Shown here in pieces: positions 1 to 7,500 of a stretch of DNA of 8,721 nt. The notes beneath the pieces are model-generated. The model made no database searches. It was given only the letters and a program-made list of their open reading frames with translations, and was not told the origin of the DNA. Position numbers and translations under genes: made by a program. Source of the stretch: Quadrisphaera sp. (GTDB taxonomy: Bacteria; Actinomycetota; Actinomycetes; Actinomycetales; Quadrisphaeraceae); contig JARIBR010000033.1 of the NCBI GenBank assembly GCA_029258695.1, positions 1 to 8,721 on the forward strand, read 5' to 3'. Each line of letters opens with the position of its first letter. Within the stretch, counting starts at the first letter, position 1.

Positions 1-264
1 CGCCTGGCGCACGGCCCGGGCCAGGCGGGCCGGCAGGGCGACGAGGTCCGCCCCGGGGCGGCGCGGGAGCGGGACGCGGTCGACCTGGGCGAGCTCGTAG
101 CCGCGCTCGGGCACGAGCCGGTGCTCGAGGCCGGCGGCGGTGCCCAGCACCAGCACGTGGGCGTCGGGCACGCGGGCCCGCAGGGCGTCGGCGAGCGCGA
201 GCAGCGGCTGGACGTGGCCGGCCGTGCCTCCCCCGGCGAGCAGCACCCTCAGCGGAGCGCTCAT
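1..264 (-). CDS. murG: MurG, lipid II-forming GlcNAc transferase, N-terminal 88 residues (3' end outside window)
   Basis: Peripheral membrane glycosyltransferase (GT28) on the cytoplasmic face that transfers GlcNAc from UDP-GlcNAc to lipid I, making lipid II. The 88 visible residues correspond to roughly the first quarter of a protein normally about 360-380 long; the frame is open to the left edge. The first strand and glycine-rich loop are clear: [20 protein letters not shown] at 6-25, with the GGTAGH motif at 12-17 and the conserved His17. [19 protein letters not shown] at 42-60 and the VPLPRRP segment near 66-72 match the actinobacterial MurG pattern for the lipid-acceptor domain. The ATG at 264 overlaps the ftsW stop as ATGA and has GAGG 8 bases upstream within ftsW. 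The downstream genes expected in actinobacteria (murC, ftsQ, ftsZ) would lie past the left edge; they are not seen here. Confidence 0.95.
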   Translation of the reverse strand, partial: MSAPLRVLLAGGGTAGHVQPLLALADALRARVPDAHVLVLGTAAGLEHRLVPERGYELAQVDRVPLPRRPGADLVALPARLARAVRQA

Positions 265-1685
265 CGCCGCGACCTCACCCTCGAGGGCGTCGCCGGGGGT
301 CCGGCAGCCCCCGCGAGTGCGGTCGTCACCGCCAGCGTCGTCGGCGCGGAGGAGGGCCGGGCGGCGAGGGTCCTCGCCGCCCCGGGCAGCGAGCGCACGC
401 ACCCGAGCACGAGCCCGATGGCGGCGAGCGCGGCGACGAGGGCCGAGCCTCCCGAGGAGATCAGCGGCAGGGGCACCCCGAGCACGGGCAGCAGGCCGAT
501 GACCACGGCGATGTTCACCAGCGCCTGACCGAGGAGCCACGCGAGGACCCCGCCGACGGCCACCTTGACGAACAGCTCGTGGCTGGCCCGCACCGTGCGC
601 GCGCACGCCCAGGCGATGGCCGTGAGCAGGAAGAGCACCGTGAGGGTCCCCAGGAGGCCCAGCTCCTCACCCACGATGGCGAAGATGAAGTCGTTGTGCG
701 CCTCGGGCAGCCAGCTCCACTTCTCGCGGCTGGCGCCGAGCCCCAGCCCCGCGAGGCCTCCGGAGGCGAGGGCGTACTGGCTGTGGACGCTCTGCCAGCC
801 GACGCCGTCGGCGTCGGCCCCCCCGCCGGCGAAGAACGCCTCGATGCGCCCGCGCCGGTTGGCGCTGGTCAGGGCCGCCGCCGCGACGGCCAGCAGGGCC
901 GGGACGACGAGCGCCGCGAGGTGGCGCAGCCGCACGCCGGCGACGAAGAGGGCGGCCATGACCGCCGCGGCGAGGACCATGGCCGTGCCGAGGTCCCGCC
1001 CGAGGACGACCAGCGCGAGACCCGGCGCCGTGCCGATCGCCACCGGGACCACGGCGGGGACGAAGCGTCCCAGCCGGGAGCGGTTGCGGGCCAGGACCGC
1101 CGCGCACCACACGACGGAGGCGAGCTTGAGGAGCTCGGAGGGCTGGAGGGTCATCGGTCCCACGCGGAGCCAGTTGAGGTTGCCGCCCACGTCCACACCC
1201 AGCGGCGAGAACACGACGAGCAGCTGCAGACCGGTCGCCCCCACGACCGCGAGCAGCGGCAGGGCCAGGGAGGTCCGCCACCAGCGCAGCGGCACCCGTG
1301 AGAGAGCCCAGGCGGCCGCCAGCCCCACCAGGGCGAAGGCCGTCTGCCGCAGGGCCGGGGTGAGGGTGGTCAGCGCGGACCGCCCGGCGGAGTCCGCCTC
1401 AGCATAGGTCTCCACCGAGGAGGAGGACAGGACCATCACCAGGCCGAGGGCCACCATGAGGGTCGTCGCGCCGACGAGGACGTACCACGTCGTCGCGGGG
1501 GTGTCCCAGCGTGCCGCCGCGCCGGGCAGCGGGCCGCCGACCGCGGCGTCCGCCCACGCGGTGGCGCGCCGGCGCCGCTCGCGCCCGCGCAGCGCCGCGG
1601 CGCCGCGGACGCTCGGGCCAGCAGGCCCGTGGAGCACGGGGGGCCGGGTCGCGGCGGTGGTGCGCGGCGTGCGCGTGGCGGTCAT
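261..1685 (-). CDS. ftsW: FtsW, SEDS-family septal peptidoglycan glycosyltransferase
   Basis: Integral membrane polymerase of the SEDS family that joins lipid II into glycan strands at the septum in partnership with FtsI. It is 474 residues from the ATG at 1685. Residues 1-65 are a hydrophilic Arg/Ala/Pro-rich cytoplasmic extension; the first membrane helix is about 66-87. Nine to ten hydrophobic segments follow. SEDS motifs: [19 protein letters not shown] at 171-189 with [13 protein letters not shown] at 229-237, a long outer loop (about 275-337) with [11 protein letters not shown] and [10 protein letters not shown] at 327-336, where Asp332 corresponds to the catalytic Asp of FtsW/RodA, then GEELGLLG and [10 protein letters not shown] at 407-416. 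The last ~40 residues form a cytoplasmic tail ending in a basic stretch. Location between murD and murG argues for FtsW over RodA. The same frame stays open far upstream into murD, but the membrane protein starts at 1685, where ATGA overlaps the murD stop and GGGAG lies 10 bases before it. Confidence 0.96.
   Translation of the reverse strand: MTATRTPRTTAATRPPVLHGPAGPSVRGAAALRGRERRRRATAWADAAVGGPLPGAAARWDTPATTWYVLVGATTLMVALGLVMVLSSSSVETYAEADSAGRSALTTLTPALRQTAFALVGLAAAWALSRVPLRWWRTSLALPLLAVVGATGLQLLVVFSPLGVDVGGNLNWLRVGPMTLQPSELLKLASVVWCAAVLARNRSRLGRFVPAVVPVAIGTAPGLALVVLGRDLGTAMVLAAAVMAALFVAGVRLRHLAALVVPALLAVAAAALTSANRRGRIEAFFAGGGADADGVGWQSVHSQYALASGGLAGLGLGASREKWSWLPEAHNDFIFAIVGEELGLLGTLTVLFLLTAIAWACARTVRASHELFVKVAVGGVLAWLLGQALVNIAVVIGLLPVLGVPLPLISSGGSALVAALAAIGLVLGCVRSLPGAARTLAARPSSAPTTLAVTTALAGAAGPPATPSRVRSRR
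273..279 (-). promoter_or_regulatory. Ribosome binding site of murG
   Basis: GGTGAGG on the minus strand, with the GAGG core ending 8 bases before the murG ATG at 264. It lies in the codons for the basic C-terminus of FtsW and supports the ATG in the ATGA overlap as the murG start. Confidence 0.72.
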
Positions 1686-3175
1686 CGGCTGCTCGCTCCC
1701 GCGGCGCGGACGGCGGCCACGAAGGCGTCGCCCCGCTCGCCGTAGTCGGTGAACTGGTCCATGGACGCGGACGCCGGCGCCAGGAGCACCACGTCCCCGG
1801 CTCGCGCCAGGGAGCTGGCGGCGGCCACGGCGGAGCCCATGACGGCCGCGGGCCGGTCCCCGGTGGTCGTCACCGTCGGGACGTCCGGGGCGTGCGCCGC
1901 GAGCGCGGCCCGCAGGGCGCTGGTGTCGGTGCCGATGAGCACCACCGCGCGCAAGGTCTCCCGGGCGCCGGCCACGAGGTCGTCGAAGGTGGCGCCCTTC
2001 GCCAGGCCTCCGGCGATCCACACCGCGCGCGCACCGCTCGCCGTCACGCCGGCGAGGGCCGCGGCGGCCGCGTGGGGGTTCGTGGCCTTGGAGTCGTCGA
2101 CCCACACCACGTCGCCGGTGCGCCCGACCACCTCGCCGCGGTGGGCGCCCGAGGCGGTGCCGCGGAGCCCGTCCCGCACGGCGCGGGCGCTCACGCCGTG
2201 CGCGCGGGCCAGCGCCGCCGCGGCCAGGGCGTTGGTGATGGTGTGCGGGGCCAGGCGCCCGCCGGGGGTCCCGGCCGTGAGGTCGGCCAGGCTGGCCAGC
2301 TCGGCGGCCTTCGTGGCCCGCTCGGCGATGAAGGCGCGGTCGCAGAGGACGTCGTCGACCACCCCCAGCATCCCGACGGCGGGCACCCCCCGGGTGGTGC
2401 CGATCGCGCGGGCGCCCTCGACGACGTCGGCGTCGGCCACCATGGACTCGGTGGTGCGCGCGGGATCGTCGGCGTCGTAGACGCAGGCGACCTGGGTGCG
2501 CTCGTAGACCTTGGCCTTGTCCGCGGCGTACGCGGCCATGGACCCGTGCCAGTCGACGTGGTCCTCGGCGACGTTGAGGCAGACCGACGCCTGCGGGGAC
2601 AGGCTCAGCGCGCCGTGCAGCTGGAAGCTGGAGAGCTCGACGGCGAGGACCTCGTGGCCGACGGGGTCGAGCACGGCCTCGACGAGCGGGGTCCCGATGT
2701 TGCCCGCGGCCACCGCGGCCTCGCCGTTGGCCGCGAGCATGGCGGCCAGCATGGTGACGGTCGTCGTCTTGCCGTTGGTGCCGGTCACGCACAGCCAGGG
2801 CGCGGCGCCGGGACCGCGCAGGCGCCACGCCAGCTCCACCTCCCCCCACACCGCGGCGCCCGCTCCCCGGGCGGCGGTGACCACGGGGGCGTCGGGCCGC
2901 CAGCCGGGCGAGACGACGAGCAGGTCCGGCGCGGGTCCCGGCAGCGACGCGGCGGCCTCGGGGCCGAGCAGCGCGCGCCCGCCGAGCACGCCGAGCAGGC
3001 CCACGGCGTCGTCGAGGGCCGGTGAGCTCCCGGCCGGGCGGGCGTCCAGGGCCACGACGTCGGCCCCGCGCTCGGCGAGGGCGTAGGCCGCTGCGGCCCC
3101 GGAGACCCCGAGCCCGGCCACGACCACGCGGCGCCCGTCCACGTCCAGCACCTCGGGTGCGTCCTCAGGTGACAT
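1682..3175 (-). CDS. murD: UDP-MurNAc-L-alanine:D-glutamate ligase MurD
   Basis: Cytoplasmic ligase that adds D-Glu to UDP-MurNAc-L-Ala, the step before MurE. From the ATG at 3175 it is 497 residues, a little longer than the common 440-490. The N-terminal Rossmann-like domain shows GLGVSG at 21-26 and VVSPGW near 87-92. The central domain has the ATP loop GTNGKTTT at 132-139, ELSSFQLH at 180-187, [11 protein letters not shown] at 201-211 and the presumed carbamylated Lys220 in [10 protein letters not shown]. The C-terminal domain has HR-GE near 345-348, [11 protein letters not shown] at 360-370 and [17 protein letters not shown] at 466-482, which are MurD hallmarks and separate it from MurC, E and F. 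The ATG start overlaps mraY by 11 bases but has only a weak upstream GGG. GTG at 3151 or 3142 would start just before the Rossmann strand and both have better upstream purine sites, so the first 8 to 11 residues are doubtful. The stop overlaps the ftsW start as ATGA. Confidence 0.96.
   Translation of the reverse strand: MSPEDAPEVLDVDGRRVVVAGLGVSGAAAAYALAERGADVVALDARPAGSSPALDDAVGLLGVLGGRALLGPEAAASLPGPAPDLLVVSPGWRPDAPVVTAARGAGAAVWGEVELAWRLRGPGAAPWLCVTGTNGKTTTVTMLAAMLAANGEAAVAAGNIGTPLVEAVLDPVGHEVLAVELSSFQLHGALSLSPQASVCLNVAEDHVDWHGSMAAYAADKAKVYERTQVACVYDADDPARTTESMVADADVVEGARAIGTTRGVPAVGMLGVVDDVLCDRAFIAERATKAAELASLADLTAGTPGGRLAPHTITNALAAAALARAHGVSARAVRDGLRGTASGAHRGEVVGRTGDVVWVDDSKATNPHAAAAALAGVTASGARAVWIAGGLAKGATFDDLVAGARETLRAVVLIGTDTSALRAALAAHAPDVPTVTTTGDRPAAVMGSAVAAASSLARAGDVVLLAPASASMDQFTDYGERGDAFVAAVRAAGASSR
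1696..1700 (-). promoter_or_regulatory. Ribosome binding site of ftsW
   Basis: GGGAG on the minus strand, 10 bases before the ftsW ATG at 1685, within the last codons of murD. The spacing is slightly long. Together with the ATGA overlap it supports the ATG at 1685 in a frame that is open for several hundred codons upstream. Confidence 0.62.
3151..3165 (-). promoter_or_regulatory. Candidate ribosome binding sites for alternative murD starts
   Basis: Two purine-rich sites follow the mraY stop on the minus strand. AGGA (3165-3162) begins at the last base of the mraY TGA and lies 10 bases before GTG at 3151. GAGG (3154-3151) lies 8 bases before GTG at 3142. Both fit better than the weak GGG before the ATG at 3175, so they bear on which murD start is used. 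Confidence 0.4.
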
Positions 3176-4262
3176 CGGCGCCCACGATCCATTCCGCGTA
3201 GAAGATGCCCAGGCCCAGGGCGACGAACAGGATGGCCACGATGACGAAGCGGGTCACGATCGTCACCTCGGCCCACCCCACCAGCTCGAAGTGGTGCTGC
3301 AGCGGGGCCATCCGGAAGACCCGCTTGCGCGTGAGCTTGAAGGAGCCGACCTGGATGACGACCGAGAGGGTGATGATGACGAAGAGGCCGCCGAGGACGA
3401 TGAGGAGCAGCTCGGTGCGCGAGACCACGGCGAGCCCGGCGAGGGCCCCGCCGAGGGCGAGCGACCCGGTGTCGCCCATGAAGATCTTCGCCGGTGAGGT
3501 GTTCCACCACAGGAAGCCGATGCACGCCCCGGCCAGCGCGGCGGCCACCACGGCCACGTCGAGCGGGTCGCGCGTGGAGTAGCACGTCAGCGCCAGCTCG
3601 AGGCCGTTGAGCTCGCAGGACTGGTTGTACTGCCAGATGCCGATGAGCACGTACGCGCTCGCGACCGCCGCGGTGGCCGAGCTCGCCAGCCCGTCGAGCC
3701 CGTCGGTGAGGTTGACGCCGTTGGACGTGGCGGCGGTGATGAGCAGCACCCAGCCGACGAAGGCCACCAGTCCCAGCGCGGTCCCCAGGCCCGCGAGGTC
3801 GAGCGGGGTGTCCCGGGTGAAGGAGATGGCCGTCGAGGCCGGCGTGCGCCCCCCGGGATCGGGGAACTGCAGCGCCAGGAGGGCGAACACCAGCCCGACG
3901 AGCACCTGGCCCGCGAGCTTGGGCAGCGAGCGCAGACCGAGGGAGCGCTGCTTGGAGATCTTGATGAAGTCGTCCGCGAACCCCACGGCGCCGAGGCCGA
4001 CCATGAGCCCGAGGACCAGCAGGCCCGACGCGGTGGCGGGGGCGAGCACGACGAGGTGGGCCGCGAGGTAGCCCAGCACGGTGGCCGCGATGATCACCGC
4101 CCCGCCCATGGTGGGGGTCCCGCGCTTGGTGTGGTGGGCGGTGGGGCCGTCGTCGCGGATGAACTGGCCGTACCCGCGCTTGACGAGGAAGCGGATGTAG
4201 AGCGGCGTGCCGAACAGCGCGAGGACGAGCCCGACGCCGCCGGCGAGGAGGATGAGCTTCAC
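3165..4262 (-). CDS. mraY: Phospho-MurNAc-pentapeptide transferase MraY (lipid I synthase)
   Basis: Polytopic membrane enzyme that transfers phospho-MurNAc-pentapeptide from UDP to undecaprenyl phosphate on the inner face of the membrane, giving lipid I. From the GTG at 4262 it is 365 residues, close to the usual ~360. The frame is open further upstream, but the family N-terminus (a hydrophobic helix then [12 protein letters not shown]) begins here, a GGAGG site sits 7 bases before it, and the start overlaps the murF stop as GTGA. Motifs: [12 protein letters not shown] at 43-54, FADDFIK at 95-101 with catalytic Asp97 and Asp98, [10 protein letters not shown] at 184-193, [12 protein letters not shown] at 261-272 with Asp264, and the MraY-specific PLQHHFE at 320-326. 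About ten hydrophobic segments are visible. Two cysteines (216 and 227) lie in a predicted outer loop. The [13 protein letters not shown] context rules out the related GlcNAc-1-phosphate transferase WecA/TagO. Confidence 0.97.
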   Translation of the reverse strand: MKLILLAGGVGLVLALFGTPLYIRFLVKRGYGQFIRDDGPTAHHTKRGTPTMGGAVIIAATVLGYLAAHLVVLAPATASGLLVLGLMVGLGAVGFADDFIKISKQRSLGLRSLPKLAGQVLVGLVFALLALQFPDPGGRTPASTAISFTRDTPLDLAGLGTALGLVAFVGWVLLITAATSNGVNLTDGLDGLASSATAAVASAYVLIGIWQYNQSCELNGLELALTCYSTRDPLDVAVVAAALAGACIGFLWWNTSPAKIFMGDTGSLALGGALAGLAVVSRTELLLIVLGGLFVIITLSVVIQVGSFKLTRKRVFRMAPLQHHFELVGWAEVTIVTRFVIVAILFVALGLGIFYAEWIVGADVT

Positions 4263-5752
4263 GAGGCGTCCTCCGTGACGGGGCGGGGCGGGGCGGACGA
4301 CGGCGCGCCCGCGGGGGGTGCCGTCGCCGGGGCCGCGGGGGCCGCGCCGGCCACGAGGGCGTCGGCGAGGCCCTGCAGGCCCGTGGCGTTCGAGCCCTTG
4401 ACGAGCACGACGTCCCCCGCCTGGATCTCGGCGGCGAGCAGATCGAGCGCGTCGTCGGCGCTCGCCACCCACGCCGACTCCTCACCCCAGGAGCCCTCCA
4501 TGACGGCCCCGAGGTGCAGCGGGCGCGCGCCGGCGCCGACGGCGAGCACCCGCGAGATGTCCAGGCGCACCGCGTAGCGGCCCACGCCGTCGTGCGCGGC
4601 GATGGTGCCGGCGCCCAGCTCGAGCATCTCGCCGAGGACGGCCCACGTGCGCCGCTGCTTGTCCGGGCCCCTCATGGCCGTCAGCGCGCGCAGCGCGGCG
4701 CGCACCGACTCGGGGTTGGCGTTGTAGGAGTCGTCGACGACGCTCACGCCGTCGGGGCGGTGCGTGACCGCCATGCGGTGGGGGCTGTCGGCGCGGGCGT
4801 CCCTCAGGCCGGCGGCCACCTCGCCCAGCGTCAGCCCGAGCGCTGTGGCGCAGGCGGCGACGACGAGGGCGTTGTCGACGTGGTGCTCGCCCACGAGCTG
4901 CAGGGTCACCGGCTCGCGCTGGCCGCTGGCGCGCTCGAGCAGCGTGAGGCTGGCGACGCCGCGCTCGTCGAGGCGCACGTCCTCGGCGCGCACGTCGCAC
5001 GCGGCGCCATGACCGGCGGTGAGGACCCGTGCCCTGGTGCGTGACGCCATGGCGGCCACGGCGCCGTCGTCGGCGAACAGGACCGCGGTGCCGCCGGGCG
5101 CCAGCGCCTCGACCAGCTCGCCCTTGGCCGCGGCGATGGCCTCGCGGCTGCCGAACTCGCCCAGGTGGGCGGAGCCGACGTTGAGCACGGCGCCGACGTC
5201 GGGGCGGGCGGTCGCGGTCAGCGCGGCGATGTGCCCGCGCCCGCGCGCACCCATCTCCAGGACGAGGACCTCGGTGCGCTCGGTGACCGACAGCGCGGTG
5301 AGCGGCAGGCCGATCTCGTTGTTGAACGAGCCGGCCGGGGCCACCACCTCGCGTCCGGCGCTGCGCAGCACGGCGGCGAGGAGGTCCTTCGTGCTCGTCT
5401 TGCCCGAGCTGCCGGTGATGCCGACCACCGTGAACGGGGAGTCGTCGGTGCGCCGGCGCGCCAGGGTGTCGGCGGCCAGGGCGGACAGGGCCGCGACGGT
5501 CCCCCCGGGCACGAGCACCGCAGGCGCGTCGACGTCTCGCTCGGCGAGCACGGCCGGTGCACCCGCGGCGACCGCGGCGGCGGCGTGGTCGTGGCCGTCG
5601 GTGCGGGCCCCGGCGATGGCCACGAACAGCGCGCCGGGCGCGGCCGTCCGCGAGTCGGTGGTCACCGCGGTCACCGGGGCGTGCGGGTCAGCCCCGCCGG
5701 CGAGGGTGCCGCCGGTGGCGCGGGCCACCTGCGCGAGGGTCGTCGCGATCAC
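4259..5752 (-). CDS. murF: UDP-MurNAc-tripeptide:D-Ala-D-Ala ligase MurF
   Basis: Cytoplasmic ligase that adds the D-Ala-D-Ala dipeptide to UDP-MurNAc-tripeptide, completing the soluble pentapeptide precursor handed to MraY. It is 497 residues, usual for MurF plus a tail. The N-terminal domain (1-105) has the TTDSR and [10 protein letters not shown] signatures of the MurE/MurF type. The ATP loop is [10 protein letters not shown] at 114-123, with the Ser-Ser and Thr-Lys-Asp form typical of Mur[10 protein letters not shown] at 142-150, [12 protein letters not shown] at 191-202 and AKGEL at 209-213 (Lys210, presumed carbamylated) follow. The C-terminal domain has DDSYNANP at 340-347 and VKGSN at 451-455. 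From about residue 468 the protein is an Ala/Pro-rich low-complexity tail. The GTG start overlaps the murE stop as GTGA and has a good GGGAG site 7 bases upstream, so the start is well supported. Confidence 0.97.
   Translation of the reverse strand: MIATTLAQVARATGGTLAGGADPHAPVTAVTTDSRTAAPGALFVAIAGARTDGHDHAAAAVAAGAPAVLAERDVDAPAVLVPGGTVAALSALAADTLARRRTDDSPFTVVGITGSSGKTSTKDLLAAVLRSAGREVVAPAGSFNNEIGLPLTALSVTERTEVLVLEMGARGRGHIAALTATARPDVGAVLNVGSAHLGEFGSREAIAAAKGELVEALAPGGTAVLFADDGAVAAMASRTRARVLTAGHGAACDVRAEDVRLDERGVASLTLLERASGQREPVTLQLVGEHHVDNALVVAACATALGLTLGEVAAGLRDARADSPHRMAVTHRPDGVSVVDDSYNANPESVRAALRALTAMRGPDKQRRTWAVLGEMLELGAGTIAAHDGVGRYAVRLDISRVLAVGAGARPLHLGAVMEGSWGEESAWVASADDALDLLAAEIQAGDVVLVKGSNATGLQGLADALVAGAAPAAPATAPPAGAPSSAPPRPVTEDAS
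4270..4274 (-). promoter_or_regulatory. Ribosome binding site of mraY
   Basis: GGAGG, a near-perfect anti-16S match on the minus strand, 7 bases before the mraY GTG at 4262 and inside the last codons of murF. It decides the mraY start in a frame that stays open for about 70 codons further upstream. Confidence 0.82.
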
Positions 5753-7500
5753 GGGTTCGCTCCCGGGTCGGTGGTGCCGGTGTCGTCGGTGCCGGGGGTG
5801 TCGTCGGTGCGACCGGACTCGCCGGTGTCGTGAGCGGTGGCACCGAGGGCTGCGGCGAGCTCCGCGACGTCGTCGAAGGGGTGGACCTGCCCGCGGACCT
5901 CCTGGCCCCGCTCGTGGCCCTTGCCGGCCACCAGGACCGTCGAGCCCGGCCCGGCGGAGGCCACGGCCCGGCGGACGGCCTCACCGCGACCGGCCACCTC
6001 GAGCAGCTCCGCCAGGTGACGGCGCCCCGCCGAGCCCGAGGTCGCCGCGAGCGCCTCGCGGGCCCCGTCCAGCACGGCCGCGCGGATGAGCGCCGGGTCC
6101 TCGCTGCGGGGGTTGTCGTCGGTGACCACGACGACGTCCGCACCGTGGGCGGCAGCGGCCCCCATCGCGGCGCGCTTGCCGCGGTCCCGGTCGCCCCCGG
6201 CGCCGAGCACCACCACGAGGCGCCCCGGCGTGCTCGGGCGCAGCGCCTCGAGCGCGGCGCGGACGGCGTCGGGGGTGTGCGCGTAGTCGACCACCCCGCG
6301 GGGGGCACGGCGGTCGGGGCGGCCGACACCCTGGCCGCCGCCGGCGCGAGGGGTGACCACCTGCATGCGGCCCGCGGGGCCGTGGGCCCGGGGCAGCGCG
6401 GCCGCGGCGTCGCTCAGCCCCACCGCGGTGAGCAGCGCGTGGGCCAGCGCGGCGTTGGAGACGTTGAAGCGCCCGGGCAGCGGCGTCGAGGTCGCGACCG
6501 TCCCGCCCGCGGTGCGCAGCGTGAAGGTCGAGCCCCCGCTGCTCGCACCGCGCACCGAGCCGGGCTCCACGGTGACGTCGGCGTCGTGGCCGGCGACCGA
6601 GACCGTGGTCACCGGCAGGCCGCGCTCGCGGCACAGCCCGGCGAGGCGTGCGCCCCAGCCGTCGTCGACGACGACCACGGCTCGCCGCGCCCGCTCGGGG
6701 GTGAACAGCGACGCCTTCGCCATGAAGTAGGACTCCATGTCCCCGTGGAGGTCCAGGTGGTCCTGGCTGAGCTGGGTGAAGCCGACGACGTCGAGGACCA
6801 GCCCGTCGGCGCGGTGCATCACCACGGCGTGGCTCGAGACCTCCAGCGCGCAGACCTCCACGCCGGCCCCGACCATGGCGGCGAGCAGCCCGGCGAGCAC
6901 GGGGGCCTCCGGCGTGGTCCGCGCTCCCGGCAGTGTCTCGCCGGCGATGCGGGTCCCGGTGGTGCCGATGAGCCCGGCGCGGCCGCCGGAGGCGGCGATG
7001 GCGGACTCCACCAGCGCGGTGGTCGTGGTCTTGCCGTTGGTGCCGGTGACCCCGATGGTCGTCAACCGCTGGGCGGGGTCCCCCGCCAGCCACTGCGCGA
7101 GCGGTCCCAGGCGTGCTCGCGGGTCCTCGACCACGAGGACGGGCACCGCGGCGCCGGCGAGGGTCTGCGCGCCGCGGGGGTCGGTGAGCACGGCGACGGC
7201 GCCGGCGTCGACCGCCGTGCCCGCGTGCCGGGCCCCGTGGGTGTGCTCGCCGGGCAGGGCGGCGTAGAGGTCTCCGGCGCGCGCCGCCCGCGAGTCCAGC
7301 ACCGCACGCGCCACGACGACGTCGGCGCCGCCGGCGGGGCCCTCCAGGCCCAGCCTCTCCGCGACCTCCCGCAGCGATCGTCGGGCCGGCCCGTCCGCGC
7401 GGGGGGCGCCGTCAGCTCCCTCACGCACGGCCGCGAGGGTACCGCTCGCCGCTGCGACACCGGTGTCGGCGCGCGAGCCGGGGCCGGGGCGCGTCACCAC
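5749..7500 (-). CDS. murE: UDP-MurNAc-L-Ala-D-Glu:meso-diaminopimelate ligase MurE
   Basis: Cytoplasmic ATP-dependent ligase that adds the third stem-peptide residue to UDP-MurNAc-L-Ala-D-Glu. Read from the GTG at 7500 it is 583 residues. Seen in order: N-terminal UDP-binding domain (about 40-145, with LDSR and GDLYAALPG), the ATP loop GTNGKTTTT at 153-161, TTPEAP at 195-200, EVSSH at 220-224, DHLDLHG at 247-253, and the presumed carbamylated Lys262 in YFMAKASLF. The C-terminal domain has DYAHTPDAV at 405-413, GAGGDRDRGKR at 433-443 and KGHE at 527-530. DNPR at 462-465 followed by SED is the meso-DAP recognition motif; lysine-adding enzymes lack this Arg. The first 40 residues are poorly conserved in appearance and the start is uncertain: GTG at 7500, GTG at 7497 (GTGA overlap with the ftsI stop) or GTG at 7428, none with a clear ribosome binding site. 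The last ~25 residues are a Thr/Asp/Gly-rich tail with a tandem repeat. Confidence 0.96.
   Translation of the reverse strand: MVTRPGPGSRADTGVAAASGTLAAVREGADGAPRADGPARRSLREVAERLGLEGPAGGADVVVARAVLDSRAARAGDLYAALPGEHTHGARHAGTAVDAGAVAVLTDPRGAQTLAGAAVPVLVVEDPRARLGPLAQWLAGDPAQRLTTIGVTGTNGKTTTTALVESAIAASGGRAGLIGTTGTRIAGETLPGARTTPEAPVLAGLLAAMVGAGVEVCALEVSSHAVVMHRADGLVLDVVGFTQLSQDHLDLHGDMESYFMAKASLFTPERARRAVVVVDDGWGARLAGLCRERGLPVTTVSVAGHDADVTVEPGSVRGASSGGSTFTLRTAGGTVATSTPLPGRFNVSNAALAHALLTAVGLSDAAAALPRAHGPAGRMQVVTPRAGGGQGVGRPDRRAPRGVVDYAHTPDAVRAALEALRPSTPGRLVVVLGAGGDRDRGKRAAMGAAAAHGADVVVVTDDNPRSEDPALIRAAVLDGAREALAATSGSAGRRHLAELLEVAGRGEAVRRAVASAGPGSTVLVAGKGHERGQEVRGQVHPFDDVAELAAALGATAHDTGESGRTDDTPGTDDTGTTDPGANP
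5760..5764 (-). promoter_or_regulatory. Ribosome binding site of murF
   Basis: GGGAG read on the minus strand, 7 bases before the murF GTG at 5752. It lies inside the last codons of murE, so initiation of murF depends on sequence within murE. It supports the GTG in the GTGA overlap as the murF start. Confidence 0.75.
5779..5814. repeat. Two-copy 18-base tandem repeat in the 3' end of murE
   Basis: On the plus strand GGTGTCGTCGGTGC occurs at 5779-5792 and again at 5797-5810, an 18-base period with 14 of 14 bases identical in the core. A shorter related piece (GGTGTCGT) occurs at 5824-5831. In the murE frame the period is six codons and encodes a Thr-Asp-Asp-Thr pattern twice. The copies keep the frame, so gain or loss of a unit would only lengthen or shorten the MurE tail. 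Confidence 0.8.

Noticed and set aside
1395..1415. A slightly AT-rich patch within ftsW resembling a -10 element on the minus strand.
   Set aside because: It is a short stretch of ordinary codons with no convincing -35 partner; not enough to call an internal promoter.
261..2849. A very long open frame on the minus strand reaching from the ftsW stop far into murD, which could be read as an 862-residue fusion protein.
   Set aside because: The upstream part is Arg/Gly/Pro-rich out-of-frame translation of murD, whose own frame has all ligase motifs. FtsW begins at ATG 1685 with a ribosome binding site and ATGA overlap.
1511..3025. A 504-codon open frame on the plus strand opposite murD.
   Set aside because: Its product is rich in Gly, His, Arg and Val with no domain; it is the antisense shadow expected when third codon positions are nearly all G or C. 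The minus strand encodes a complete MurD.
4263..4472. Upstream extension of mraY to a start near 4472, giving a 435-residue protein.
   Set aside because: The extra 70 residues are Arg/Gly-rich out-of-frame murF sequence. The MraY family N-terminus, GGAGG site and GTGA overlap all point to 4262.
2785..4485. A 566-codon minus-strand frame across mraY and the murD 5' part.
   Set aside because: It runs out of frame with both mraY and murD, and reads as Arg/Pro/His-rich noise with no hydrophobic segments or motifs.
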